This document shows positions 32,771 to 45,200 of a stretch of 64,000 nt of DNA, in pieces. The DNA lies in the NCBI GenBank assembly GCA_030512335.1, contig JAULSU010000002.1, positions 3,100,001 to 3,164,000 on the forward strand. The letters run 5' to 3'. Source of the DNA: Immersiella caudata. Lineage: Eukaryota; Ascomycota; Sordariomycetes; Sordariales; Lasiosphaeriaceae. The notes below the pieces were generated by a model. It ran no database searches. It was not told the DNA's origin and worked only from the letters and a program-made list of their open reading frames with translations. The position numbers and the translations under genes are program-made. How positions within the stretch are numbered: the stretch's first letter is position 1; each line of letters begins with the position of its first letter.

Positions 32771-35700
32771 ATGCCAAAATCCAAAGCGGCAACGACTTCC
32801 GCCCGGGCGAGCAAGGAGCTGTCACCGGAAGAGAGTGTAGCAGCCCTGGTGAAACTAATCCAGTCGATCCCTCCGCAAGATGCTAGTGATGAGGGAAGGA
32901 AAAAGATAGAGCGCCCGGGGAAACGCGTAAAAGTTTCTGTTAGATGCCGCGATCCCATCTGTATCGCGCGGGAGCGGATCCAGTTTTCGGGCTGGAAGTC
33001 CGCCGATACCGACAGCGTCACGACAACGAGGCAAGATGGAGGCCGATTCGTGTTCATTTCGATGAAGGGCGTGGGGATGCGCTCGCAGGACTGGCAAGTG
33101 ACTCTATCGCCTCGTGGGAAGAGCAGCGTCGGCTTTTCAGTCTCCCGGGTCTTCAAACGAAGCGCCCTCTCATCTAGACAGGTATCTGCCATTGCTGTGG
33201 CACAGGCACAGGGTTTCGACCCTAGCGATGATGGCTGTCTTTGGGCATCAGTTGGTATCGCTCTAGATCAACATGGCACCTCAGTTCAGTTGGAGCTCGT
33301 TGTTGATGTCAACTGGAACAGCAGCATGGCTATTTGGGGAAAGGGGCATTCTCCTTCTCAACAGACAATAAGGGAGAATCATCTCCAAGCCTGGTATCCA
33401 GAGATTGCCCCTCGATTTTTCGGCAAACAAGAGACTGCAGCAACACCACAGGACTTTTACGAATCAGCATCTGTTCCCGACAAAGAAGAATTTGCAGATG
33501 CCTTGTCTATTCACGTCCCAATGCTAGAGGCTACACTCTATCCGTTTCAACGGAGGGCTGTTCAGTGGCTTCTGCGGCGGGAAGGCGTTCAGTGGTGTCC
33601 TGGGTCCGACACTCCAGGGCAGGTTGCACCGTTTGCGCTACCTGACGAAGAACTTCCTGTTTCGTTCAAGCAAGTCCGAGATGTCGACGGCGAGACGTTC
33701 TACATGAGTCCAGGCCTAGGGATCGCAGTCAAGGATATTTCTTTGTTTCGAGGCCTGCGAGACCTTCGGGGCGGCATTATCGCTGAGGAGATGGGCCTCG
33801 GAAAGACATTGGAGGTAATAGCACTGATGCTTCTACATCGGCGTCCGGAAGGACCGATCATGGTCCACGATCCATGGCTAGGCCGAGAGATTCTCACGAC
33901 TTCAGCAACCCTAATCGTGACACCTTCGACCCTCCTTGACCAATGGCTGTCTGAACTTAGTCGACACTCACCGGCTGCAAAGGTCCTTTACTATCCAGGG
34001 TTGAAGAAGGCAGCCAAAAACAAGCACGATGTGCAGATGTCGGCCGAGTACTTGGGCGGGCACGATGTCGTCGTCACCACATACGAGGTCCTGAGATCGG
34101 AGATTTGGATTGCAACAGAACAGCCTACGCGCTCCATGAGGAACGAAAGGCAATACGAGAGGCCTGTATCACCGTTAGTCCAATTGTCTTGGTGGCGTGT
34201 CTGTATAGACGAGGCTCAGATGGTGGAAAACTGGACAAGCGCCGCAGCGAAGCTGGCCAGGATAGTTCCTCGGATTAACGCCTGGGCCATCACAGGCACG
34301 CCCGTCAAGGATGATGTTCAAAAAGGTATGACATTGCAACGGGCTTTGCTGTGGTGGCACGTTCGCTAACTTGGCTTTGTAGACCTTCGGGGGCTTTTCA
34401 ACTTCCTTCGGTATGAACCGTACGCATCTGACCCTAAAATTTGGAGCTCATTTGCAACGAAATACAAGGACTCTTTTCGTGAGGTTATGGAATCGATTTC
34501 GATGCGGCACACCAAGAGCCTGGTGAGAAGTGAGATCTCCATTCCTCCGCAAAGACGTTATGTCATCACCATGCCTTTCACTGCAGTCGAGGAGCAACAC
34601 TACCAGAGTCTCTTCCAGGAACTGGCTGGGTCTTGCGGCCTGGATGTGTACGGAAACCCGACACACGATGGTTGGGATCCGGAGGACCCTGCGGTACAAG
34701 CCCAAATGCGAATGGCTCTTGACCGCTTGCGGCAAACAGCACTCCACCCTGAGGTGGGAAACCGCAACCGCCGCGCCCTAGGACAAAGAGCTGCGCCAAT
34801 GAGAACTGTGACTGAGGTCCTCGATGCGATGCTGGAGCAGAGTGACTCTGCGAAGAGGACCGAAGAAAGGAATCTGCTTGCTTTGAGGATCACGAAAGGT
34901 CAGATTCTGGCTGGTCTGGATAAAGTGAACGAGGCGCGGGCTATCTGGGAAGACACAAAGGAAAGAAGCACAGTCGTTGTCGCCGAATGCCGCCGACAGC
35001 TCGAGAAAGAAATCGAAGAGGCCCGTAAGGAGAAATCACAAGGATCCTCGGGTGGGAGGGAAGAGGATCAACAGGAGGACAGCATGTCTCTTCAAGTCGG
35101 AGAAGCTCGGCGTCGGCTTCGGTACGCCCTTGAGATTCAACACAGAGCTGTATTCTTTTGCGCGAACGCATATTTCTCTATCAAGTCGAACGAAAAGATG
35201 ACCGCGCCGGACTCAGAGGAGTTCAGGCGGCTGGAGGAAATGGAGACAAACCACTATAATATGGCAAAAGCTATCAGGAAGGAGATTCTTCAAGAGGTAT
35301 GATTTCCATTATGATTGCAAAGGAAGCAGAGACTGACACGGGTGTAGAGTTATGGTAAAGCCAAAGAGCTGATGGGCAGGCTTGTTGTAGCGGCCCAGAA
35401 ACAGGCCTTCGCGGTAATTCCGGAGTCGAAGGCGGCCGACCAGACGGGTATCGAAAGCCGCAACATTGTCGCAGCGCTAGAAGAACTCTGTGCAGCTCTG
35501 GATGACCAAGCGAACCAACTCGACGAGTGGCGTGAGCATGTTATTCAACTGCTTCTCAAGCCATTGGTTGATGAAGAGGAAGATGTTACGGGGGAGGAGT
35601 ACGAACAGTCGACCCGTGAACAGGACGAGATTATGGTCTTTGTTCAGGTTCTCCGAGCCGCTGTTGCCGACAGGCTCGCTACGATAACTGGACAAAAGAA

Positions 35701-37377
35701 CTTTCTTGTCGAACACGAAACCAAGTTTGCAATAAGACTTGCGAGAGGTGGCGACGGCCCTATCCCCGCAAAGCTCATGGAACTCTTCCGATTGAGAGAC
35801 GAGATCAAACCTCCGTTTGTTGAAACGGAACCTCTTAGCTCGCTCAAGGGCGTGATATCAGAGCTGAGAGGCTTATCAGTGAGACTGAGGCACGATGCCT
35901 CATCCGGCAGCGCGAGGGCTACCAACGAGCTTGCGATTGTCACAGCACTGCTGAAACACACGCAATCTCAGCAGGCGGAACAGAGCAAAGCAGCGACGGC
36001 CATGGAGCAAGAGACTGAGCTGTTTACTGACACGCTTAACTCCCGTCTAGAATTCTACCGGCAGCTTCAGGCCGTCTCGGACATGGTGGCAGAGTACGAG
36101 GGCTCGGTCGATGATAATGCTCTTGAGCAAGCAACGAGATCGGAACAAGCGCTGCAGACAAAACTGGCCACGGCGGAGTCCAAGCATCGATATTGTAAGT
36201 CGGCCGCCCTACCAATTCATCTGTTGCTGATGCCATACTAGTGGTCCACCTCAAGGATACCGAATCCAGCTCAGAAGATCAGAGGATGTGTGTTATCTGC
36301 CAGTCCACGTTTACGATTGGTGTCCTCACTGTATGCGGACACCAGTTCTGCAAAGAGTGCATCACTCTCTGGTTCCGCGCTCACCATAATTGCCCTGTGT
36401 GCAAGAGACAGCTGAACCAATCCAATCTCCACGACATTACCTTCAAGCCACAGGAGCTCAAGGTTCACTCCGAAGGTAACAACGAACACCCCAACCAGTC
36501 GCAGACGACACCGGGTAAAAAGATCTCCACGATTTATTCCGAATTCAACCCGGAGAAGCTGGCAGAGATCAAGAACATTGATCTGCAAGGACCAAACTTT
36601 ACCACCAAAGTGGACACACTGGTTCGTCATCTCCTCTGGCTGAGAGAGTCAGACCCAGGGGCCAAATCCATTGTATTCTCTCAATACAAGGAATTCTTGG
36701 ACGTCCTTGCGCAGGCGTTTCGAAGGTATCGGATTGGGCATGCGTCCTTCGACAAGGCCAACGGAGTGACGCAGTTCAAAGAGGACCCCGGGACGGAAGT
36801 CTTCTTGCTCCACGCCAGGGCACACGCAAGCGGGCTGAATCTGGTCAATGCCAGTCACGTCTTCCTCTGCGAACCGTTGCTCAACACGGCTCTTGAGCTT
36901 CAAGCGATTGCCCGAGTGGATCGTATCGGACAGCGGCAAGAGACCACCGTTTGGCTTTACATTGTGGACGGCACGGTGGAAGAGTCGATTTACCAGCTTT
37001 CCGTGCAGCGGCGGATGGAGCACATGGGCCGCAGCATCCTCAAGGGCAAGTCTAAGGAGTCGACGCCTGAGTTGCTGGACGCAAACCTGGATGTTGCCAA
37101 CGCGTTGGAGATGCAGCAGGCGCACCTTTCGAGGCTGATGGGTAAGGATGGCATTTCTGGGGAGGTCGTGGACAAAAGGGATCTTTGGACTTGTCTGTTT
37201 GGCAGTGGCCGAACCAATGAGGGGCATGACGAACAGCGGCTGGTGAGCAATCCCGTCACAAGGGGGTTTTTAGCAGCCGAGGCGGCCGAGGAACGGAGGC
37301 GCAACAGGGGTAACGACGGAGATACGATACATATAGCTAACGACAACGTGCATTGGGAGCGAGCGGCATATTTGTAG
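32771..37377 (+). CDS. IRC20: SNF2-family ATPase with RING finger, Irc20/SHPRH type
   Basis: Four exons, 32771-34325, 34383-35296, 35348-36194 and 36242-37377, give 1483 residues. Introns are 57, 51 and 47 bp. Helicase motif I is EEMGLGKT (339-346, Lys-345 in the P-loop). Motif II is a DEAQ variant (CIDEAQMVE), and motif III is AWAITGTPVKDDV. A long alpha-helical, Glu/Lys-rich insert follows, and then a C3HC4 RING finger at about 1122-1164 (CVICQSTF, CGHQFCKECITLWF, CPVC). The C-terminal helicase lobe carries SIVFSQYKEFLDVLAQAF and the motif VI-like ARVDRIGQ. A RING embedded between the SNF2 lobes is the hallmark of yeast Irc20 and human SHPRH, nuclear ubiquitin ligases linked to recombination and DNA-damage tolerance. 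Both enzyme cores look intact. The N-terminal 250 residues are less conserved. It is divergent from mS41 and convergent with the GMC fusion gene. Confidence 0.93.
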
Positions 37378-37740
37378 ATGATATTTGAGAGCTGATACGA
37401 ATAGATGAGATGGGACTGCACTGGGTCCTGCCAATTCGTGCTTGCAGCCACCTCTGAAACACCCAACGCCCCTTCTTTCGCCAACCTCCAGGGAATTTCC
37501 AGTTCTGAGAGCAAAAGCCACAAGTAATATCGATAGCCAAGAAAGCAGGAACCTAGCACCACCCAAATCGACCTATATCCAAAAGAGAGAGATGAAATGT
37601 GGGGGAATCACAAGCACCCATCAAAAAAGAACGCCTCAGGCCGCCCACCCAACTAAACCATGCACCTCCGTTCCTCCCTTCCTCCCTTCCTCCCTTCCTT
37701 CCTTCCTTCCTTTTTGCCCCGAAAGCATGCCACTAATCCA
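37378..37740. other. Convergent 3' intergenic region
   Basis: This 363-bp space between two stop codons holds both 3' UTRs. It contains a CCTT/CCTCCC tandem tract at 37671-37715. No gene. Confidence 0.6.
37671..37715. repeat. (CCTCCCTT/CCTT)n pyrimidine microsatellite
   Basis: A tandem C/T tract of about 45 bp lies in the shared 3' region of two convergent genes, probably within the transcribed ends. Confidence 0.85.
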
Positions 37741-40700
37741 CTAATGCAGCATCTCCCCCTCCTCAACCATCTGCTTAAACCGATCATCGGGCTCCACAAA
37801 TTGGTACGCCTGCCCTCTGACGACGCGATCCACCTCCTCCCTCACAAACGGATACACATCTTTCCACGCGTTCCTGCCCATCCACGGATCCAAGTGTCCA
37901 TATCCGGGCACCACCCTCCGCTTATACTCGCCTCCGTCGGGTCCAACCGTGCCAAAGGTGTCGCACAGCCTCTCGTACGTGCGCTCCGTCGCCTCGGGTG
38001 AGAGGACGGCGTTGTCGCGGCCGACAAACAGAAGGAAGGGGATACCGCGGAGCTTCTCGACATTCTCGTCGGTGTCGAGACGGGTGTAGTCGGGGGCGTT
38101 GGTCATGACGTGTCCCTCGTAGCCCATCTTCATGAGGAGGTTGAGCAGACGCATGTTGACGCCGCCGAAGAAGCGGTCGATTTGGCGGTGGGTGGCCTCG
38201 TTTAGGTTGCTGTGGTTCCAGCAGCGGCCGAAGACGAGGGAGCAGCGGTGGCAGGCGGCGTTGGTGCACATTTCCTTGCGGGATTGGGGGTAGAGGCGCA
38301 GGAGCTGGTTGACGACGCGCTGGATGAGCTTGTCGTCGGGGGAGGTGGAGCAGTTGAACCAGGTGCCGGCGAGGGCGGTGTAGAGCTTGTCCATGGGGAT
38401 GGGGCCGGCGAGGACCTTTGCCATGTTGGCAGGGCCCCAGATGGGGTTCATGAAGACCTGGGAGCAGGTGATGCCGAGGATCCACGAGGCGGGGATGGTG
38501 CCGTCGAGGAGGCCGCACGAGAAGGCGACGGAGCCCATGCAGTGGGCGATGGTGTAGACCTTTTCGGGCCCGTGGACGGCGCGGATGTGCTCGAGGCAGG
38601 CCTTTATGTCGAGGCGGGCGTCGTACGTCGTGTGCATGTTCTCGGCGACCATGAGCTGGCCGATGCGGTGGACGGTGACGAAGACGCGGTAGCCGGCGCG
38701 GGTGTAGTAGTTGACGGCGTTGAAGGGGATGGTGGGCAGCGCGTAGATCTGGTGGTCGACGGCGGCGCCAGGGATCATGAACAGGTTCCTGACGTTGGCC
38801 GGGTCGTTGTCCGGGTACGCCGTGGGCTCCCATACCTGCAGCTTGGTGACGACGCCGTCCTCGGCGGTAACATCAACCGTCTGGTCGGGTAGGGTCGGGT
38901 TGATGTAGCCCGAGTACGACTGGCTGGGGTACTGGAGCGTGGCCAGGGGCGCCATCAGCAGGCCGAGGGACCGCCTGGTGAAGAAGGTCAGGAACTTGGT
39001 GGCGCTGACGGCGCGCTTGAGCAGGCTGCTGCCCGTCGGGGACATGGTCATGATCTCGGACATGAAGTCGGCGGGGCGGATGCGCATGATGCCGCGCGCC
39101 AGCACCGTGCCGCGACGCCAGGCGTCCTCGTCGTCGGGGTCGGCCGTCATGCCGGGCTCGTGCTCGCTGATGGTCACGTAGAGCGTCGTCGTGGCCTTCC
39201 AGAAGCCGCGCGGCGACAGGGCCACGGACGAGTCGACGACCTTGTAGCCGTGGAAGTGCAGCTTGCGGCCGTCGACGCCGCGCATGTCAAAATCGTACGT
39301 CAGGTTGCGGGTGCCGGGGGCCTTGTTGTTGAGGATGAACAGGTTGAACTCGCCGCGCTGCACCATGAAGGGCGACCCCGGGATCGAGGCGCACGCAAAG
39401 GTGCCCGTCAGCATGCCGCGGTGCTGGTGGTGGTTCAGCGTCTGGTTGATGTCGAAGGCCTGCACGCTGAGGAAGAAGCGCGCATTCTCACACCGGGACC
39501 GCGCCGTGCGGTACGCCAGCTCGTACGTCTCGCGCTCGTCCGTCTTGAGGCGCTTGTCGTAGTGGACAAAGCCCGACATGACCTCGGTGAAGCCAAAGCC
39601 GCTGGCCTGGAGCGCCCCGGCATTCTCGATGACCTGGCTCGCCGACATGAAGGTGGCCTCCTCGTCCAGTTCCTCCTCGGGCGTCGCCTGCACCTTGGGC
39701 GGGTGCGCCGGCTCGCCAAACAGGTTGAGGATGCCGTTGCTCTCGGTGCTGATGGTCAGCCCCTGAGACTTGGCGTAGGCCTCGACCGACCGCTCGGCCA
39801 GGGCCGTGATGGTGGCAAACGGGTTGGCCCCCAGCGCCGTGGGAATGACGGCGGCGTCCGTCACGATGAGGCCGTTGTGCGTCTCGGGGCCATCGCCTTT
39901 GAAGACGGCGCCCACGTGGTTGGTGACGCCGGTGTTGCCCGTGTTGTCGCTGGCCATGCATGCTCCGCCGATGGGGTGCACCGTCACCTGCTGGCCCATC
40001 AGAGCGAAAAAGGGGTTCTGCACCAAGGTGCCGCCCACGGCCTCGGTCGCCTGGGCCAGGAGCTTGTTGAGGTACTTGCAGTGGCTGCTGCGGGCCACGC
40101 CCAGAAACTCCAGCACGGGCTTGTCGTCCTCGAGCGACAGCACCGCCTGGTTGCTGTCGTGGGACATGATCAGGTACACCTGCGTCTTTGCGATGGCGCC
40201 CGACTTGTAGTAGGGGCCGAGGAAGCGGCTGCCGTAGCGCGCAAAGGCGGCGCGGGTGCGCTCCACGACGCTCTCCTTCTCCTGCTTGGGCACGACGCTG
40301 CCCGGCAGCGCGTCCAGCATGAACTGCAGCAGGTGGGCCAGGGCATGGGGAACGGCGCCCTCCTCGATGACGAAGCCGTCCAGGGGGTTGTCGCTGACGT
40401 CTCTGCAGTCAATAACACCCGTGATACAGGGCCCCACCGGGTTCCCCGGCTCCGGAACGGCCCGCCCGATAGCGTTGACCAACTCGTCGGTATTGTACCT
40501 TTTTTTTCCCTCTCGTTAGCGTCTTGCGTCCTAGCTGTGTGACGTTGGCTGCGGCGCATGCTGACGGGTGGATGCGCAGCGGCGGCTGTGTGCGCGCGGG
40601 AGCTCCCAGCCAACAAACAACCAACACGCGCTTACACCACCACCTTATTTCAACAGGGGCCACAGAGAAGTAAAGTAAACTTACCCAAACGCAAGAATGT

Positions 40701-42278
40701 CGCCGTTGCCGCTCATGTTCTGGCCAACTTCGGAGCTCGTCTCCAGCCCCATGGCCTTGCTCCTGAGCAAAATCTCAGTGGTCGCAATAGCACCGGCACC
40801 GAGGAAGACGGCCTTCTTGGCGTGCACCCACATCAGGTCGCCGTGGAGGTTGGCCTTGAAGCAGCCGCGGTTGCGCCCGTGCCAGGCAAAAAAGACCAGG
40901 TAGCCCTCGCCGTTCTTGCACTTCTCGACGTACCGCACCTCGCTCTCGCAGAACATCTCGGCGCCCCAGTTCCACGCATCCGAGAGATACGTGACGAGCG
41001 TGCTGTTCTTGGACCCGTCGTTGACCCCGGTGACGTCCTGCCCCGACAGCGTCGACGCCGACATGGTCACGCCCGTGCTGTTAGGACCGTCGCGGAATCG
41101 TGTCGTCTGCCGCACCCGCTTGAACCGCTCCTTGTATCCAAGCACCTCAGCCTGCTTCTCCAGGAGGTCCAGCTTGGCCAGCCGGGGTGCATCCTGGGGG
41201 TAATAGTCGGGCTGAAGAACTGCCTCGGCCTTCTTGTAGTCTGCATCGCATCAGCTTTACCTCTCTCGCCCATTCTGGGGCTCTCCATCCAGGGGGGTTC
41301 ACTTACACTCGTCCAGCACGTCCACATTATCCCGAATCTGAGGCGGCCACGCATTCATCGCCAGCGTCTGCTTGTCCGCCTCCATAAAAACATTTGCATT
41401 TATCAAACTCGTACCACCGAGACCTGCCACTGTTAGCTTGCAATTTCCACTTTTCCCCGTTACATCCCGTTAACATCCCCCTTCCAACCCCCTTTGAGGA
41501 GTTACAACAACTAAGAAAAGAAAAAAAAGAAAAAAAAAAGAAAAAAGAAAAAAAGGCGGGGGAAGAAACTCGAAAACTCACCATTAGCAACAACCGCATT
41601 CTGCCCCCTCCCAAAAATCAAATGATACATCCCCGTCGGATCCCCCTTGTCCACTCCCACCCCCTTGAACACCTTCCCCGGTGCCAACGTCCCGCTCATA
41701 TGCATCTCCTTCATCGCATCGACCGTCTTGACCGGATACTCCCCTGGCCACTTCTCCTTTCCCCTCTCCAGGACGCACACCGACTGCCCCGTTCTAGCCA
41801 TGCGGCTCGCCGCTACGCCGCCGCCATAGCCAGAGCCAATGACGACCACGTCGTACGAAGCCCGGAGGAGCTCCACCGGTTTGGAGAGACGCGGGAACTC
41901 GCCTAGGTGGTCATCTTCAGTGGCCGAGCGTTTCCCGCCGACCTTCTCCCGGTGCTGGGTTTGCGGTCCCTTGGTTGATGTGGCCGAGGTGAAGGACGCT
42001 TTGGGCGTGAGGGGAGGTACCCGGAGAGTTTCCTTCTCGATGGGGTCCGGGTTCCGGAAGGTAGCTGCGGGTTTGGGGACCGGGCTAGGTCCGGGACTGG
42101 GCCTTGGAGACGGATCGGGGGAAGCCGGGAGGTGACCTGACTGGGGTCGTTGAGGGGGCATGGGGATGGACTTGTCGAAGGGATCTTGGGAGTCTGCGCC
42201 GGGAGTGGCGAGATCACTTTGGCAGGCGGGCGTGGGCGGCGGCGAGATGGGCCCGTTCTTGGGCGCCAAGGTGGCCAT
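37741..42278 (-). CDS. GMC oxidoreductase (cholesterol-oxidase type) fused to alpha/beta hydrolase
   Basis: Four exons, 42278-41582, 41423-41307, 41240-40685 and 40498-37741, give 1375 residues. Introns are 158, 66 and 186 bp. Residues 1-125 are Pro/Ser-rich and disordered. The FAD dinucleotide-binding motif is VVVIGSGYGGGVAASRMA, followed by the GMC block NGLGGTSLINANVFMEADK. The GMC C-terminal part has HPIGGACMASDNTG and GANPFATITALAERS. A middle region of about 250 residues (GTFACASIPGSPFMVQRGEF, RKLHFHGYKVVDSS) is unassigned. The last 370 residues form an alpha/beta hydrolase with the nucleophile elbow AHCMGSV, so Cys-1110 replaces the usual Ser. Likely partners are Asp-1285 (FVGRDNAV) and His-1325 (GYGHLDPW). 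No signal peptide or clear membrane segment is seen. Cholesterol/sterol-type oxidation coupled to an ester or thioester step is an inference; substrate and product are unknown. The open frame continues upstream of the chosen ATG, but MATLAP at 42278 is the most natural start. Confidence 0.88.
41513..41555. repeat. A/G homopurine tract inside an intron
   Basis: A nearly pure A tract with scattered G lies in intron 1 of the GMC-hydrolase gene. On the coding strand it is a long T-rich stretch close to the donor, upstream of the CTAAC branch at about 41,433. Confidence 0.9.
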
Positions 42279-45200
42279 GGTGTCTGTATTTTTTTCCTGT
42301 TGCGCGGGCAAGCGCCACGGGTTAAGTTGGTGTGGTTCTGGTTCAACTGCCCACGGAGAAGCTGCAGCGTCTCTGGGAATACCCCCCAGTCCAACGAGCA
42401 AACAATGATTTGAGGTGGTGGTGCTCGTGGGGGATGAGGCGCAAAAGGATGGCACGGGAGCCGCTGCGACTCAACGAGGGGTTGTATAAAACAGAAATGA
42501 GGACAAGAACGGGAAGAGAATATGTATTACAATGTCCAAAGAGACAATTGAGAACCCACAATCAGGGGCAAACCTAGAAGCCTAAGCGGAGAGAGAGTGT
42601 GTGTGTGTGAGAATGAAGGACGTGAGGCACAAGGAACGGGGGGAGCATCATCTTGATAATAAAACAGCCTTCGCCAGTCCACCCGGCACCCACCCTACCA
42701 ACTCGGGCAAGCCACGGTAGGGTCGTTCCTCGTGCAGCATCGTGTAGCAGCGTGGCTTTTCCTTCCTCGGCTTTTTTCGACCTAGCTCATCCTCATAGTT
42801 CCCGATAGAGACCAAGGCCGTGTGTGCCGCGGCGGCCTGGCTGCTGCTGCTGCTGCTGCTGCTGGACTTGAGTGCGGCTAGGCGTGTAAAAGCGAACAGA
42901 CGCGAGCCCACAGTGTGTGTGGGGGAAGCACGAAAAGGGAGCCAAAGGGAGTTGCTGCCTCATTCAGGGCGCAGCCCATCCCACCCATGCTCATCATTCG
43001 CCCACGCCCCCCCGACTCTGAGGCTGGGCCGTGCAAAAATGGCAAAAATAATCCACTGGTGATGAGTGAGCCGCCATTGGCCCATTTCCCGGCAGCCTGC
43101 CAAGTGACAGGCACCAAATTGGTGTGGTTGCCAGGGTCTCAATAGGTAGGGCGTCCCGAGGCGGGATAGCGCAACGATACAGGCATCCCGGTGACCCGAC
43201 CAGGGGGGACTTCTCTGCGTGCCTTCTCCTCCACCGACTTCCACGATTTCCACTGGGCCACGGTCCAGACCTCATCATTGACGCTACTGCAAGACCAAGC
43301 CTGTTAGGAACTGCTGTTGGGAGGGGGGGAGGGGGTTGCTGCTGGATTACATCCCCTCGGCTGCGAGTGCGATGACCAGCGATGCACCGGACTTCCCACT
43401 TCGGTCGGTGAAGGTGTGAACCACCTCTTGGCATCTTGTTCGAAAGCAGCCTGGCGGCGGCGGCGCCTTGTCGAACAGAGAGAGAAACGGCAGTTTGATC
43501 CTATGAAGGGTCCTGGTCGCCCCCCTCGGCAGCGCTCGGCAGAGCTCCCCGTCCTGGGGTCCAGGAGCTTCAGACCGGGCTGCCACGGGGACCCCCAGCA
43601 GCCAGATTTTCAGCCTTTCTTTTGCGCGATCGCAACGTGCAATCGAAGGCTCCGAATCGCCCATCGACAGACCGCAAACGGTCGACCGATCAGTCGGCGC
43701 AGTGCTGCGTCCAATTGGGTGCCCACCGGCTCATGTCAGCACACCCACGGTTGGTGTAGCCGCCAGCTGGGGAGAGCGGAGTGGTCTCTAACCCCCTTTG
43801 ACGCTTCCAGGCCCAGAAGAAGAGCGTGCCGTCAGATGCCGGCCTTCCCAACAGCCGAAGGATGCAATTCACCACACGCCGCGGTACCCGCATTGAGGAG
43901 CGACGCCACGTGTGAGAGAAACACCAACTTCGCCGCAGCTCTGCTTCCCTCCCTCCGACGACTCGGGCTTGGACTCGACTTTTGTTGGGTGACTGATGAT
44001 ATGTCTGAGCTCCGGGTCTGGGAGGGTTGTGTCTCACAGCAGACAGACATTGAGTGATCGTGCTTCAACAGCATGTGCGGCAGGGGAATTGCAGAACCGA
44101 ATAAAAGGCTGCCTAAAGCCGATGATACCGATCGTGGCATTCTCGGGTCGCTTCGCACAGAGAGCGTTGCACTCGTCGGGACTCGCCGAAAGAGTTAATA
44201 TCGTCGAAGCTCCATCGTTGATTCTACTTGCAGAGCATTATGCCCTACCAAGAGCGGGAGCGGATGAAACTGGAAATACAGTGCTCGACACTGTGGGCGT
44301 GTGGCTGAGCGTCGCTATTGTTGTCATTGGATGGCGAACGAAACAGCCAATCTGCGTTGGAGCGCAAGACAACCCTGCGAAAGCCCAGCGTAAATCATCT
44401 CCCCACCTTCTCCTTTCTCACGGTTACTCCGCTGCTGAGGGGCCTCCTTTCGCCGTCAGCATTGCCCGGGCGCCGAGGGGATTAACGTCGGCGCAATGGT
44501 CTCGGAAGAAGCGCGGAGTCCGAATGAAGTCAATTCCTCTTTTCACCGCCGTGATTGGCCCCTCCGTGTCGAGGAGCAATGTCGTTTCCATTCGGCGCAA
44601 CCCCTGCCGTGACGGAAGGATTCTCGAGCCAGCGGGCGAAAAGGCCCCCTGGTCCACTCCGCTCAGCCCTGGGCGTTGGCGGCGGCCCGCCCCAAAAGCC
44701 AAGAACTACCCAAGCTTGCTGCCGTCGTGTTGCACAAGAATAGTGTACCTCTCCAAGTTACGATGCACAAGGGGGGTCAGGAAGACCGACCGAAAGGCTC
44801 CATGCAATGCAGCCAACCGAGCGTCCGCAGGATGCCGCCAGCATCACGCCGTTCCCCAGAGAGCGGGAAGTCCTTTTGTTTCGTTTCCTCTTATCTACTA
44901 CACTTACCTAGCTAGGCGCCGCTGGGCTCGAAGGATCCAGTCGGTTGGGCCCCCAACGGCAGCCATCTCCCAAGACTCTAAGACTGCGGGCCTAGAGGCA
45001 TCATCGCAGGACAACAGCGACCCTCGCGTTGGCCCTCCGCTCCTCGCGGGGCAACGGTATGTCCTGTGTTACGACCATGATTCATCAGCTCAGGGGTGAA
45101 GAAAGGGGTGGGTATAAGCGTACAACTCGGGCATTTTTTCAGGAACTTTGTGCGATTCGGGGATTTGGTTGGCTCGTTGTGCCACCAAACGATCGCAGCT

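Noticed and set aside
39160..40542. 460-codon frame antisense to the GMC-hydrolase gene
   Set aside because: A shadow frame caused by codon-position bias of the real minus-strand gene, whose motifs and splice sites are clear.
43996..45099. 367-codon plus-strand open frame
   Set aside because: No recognisable domain, signal or repeat. Its amino-acid make-up resembles translated GC-rich non-coding DNA, and equally open frames lie on the other strand.
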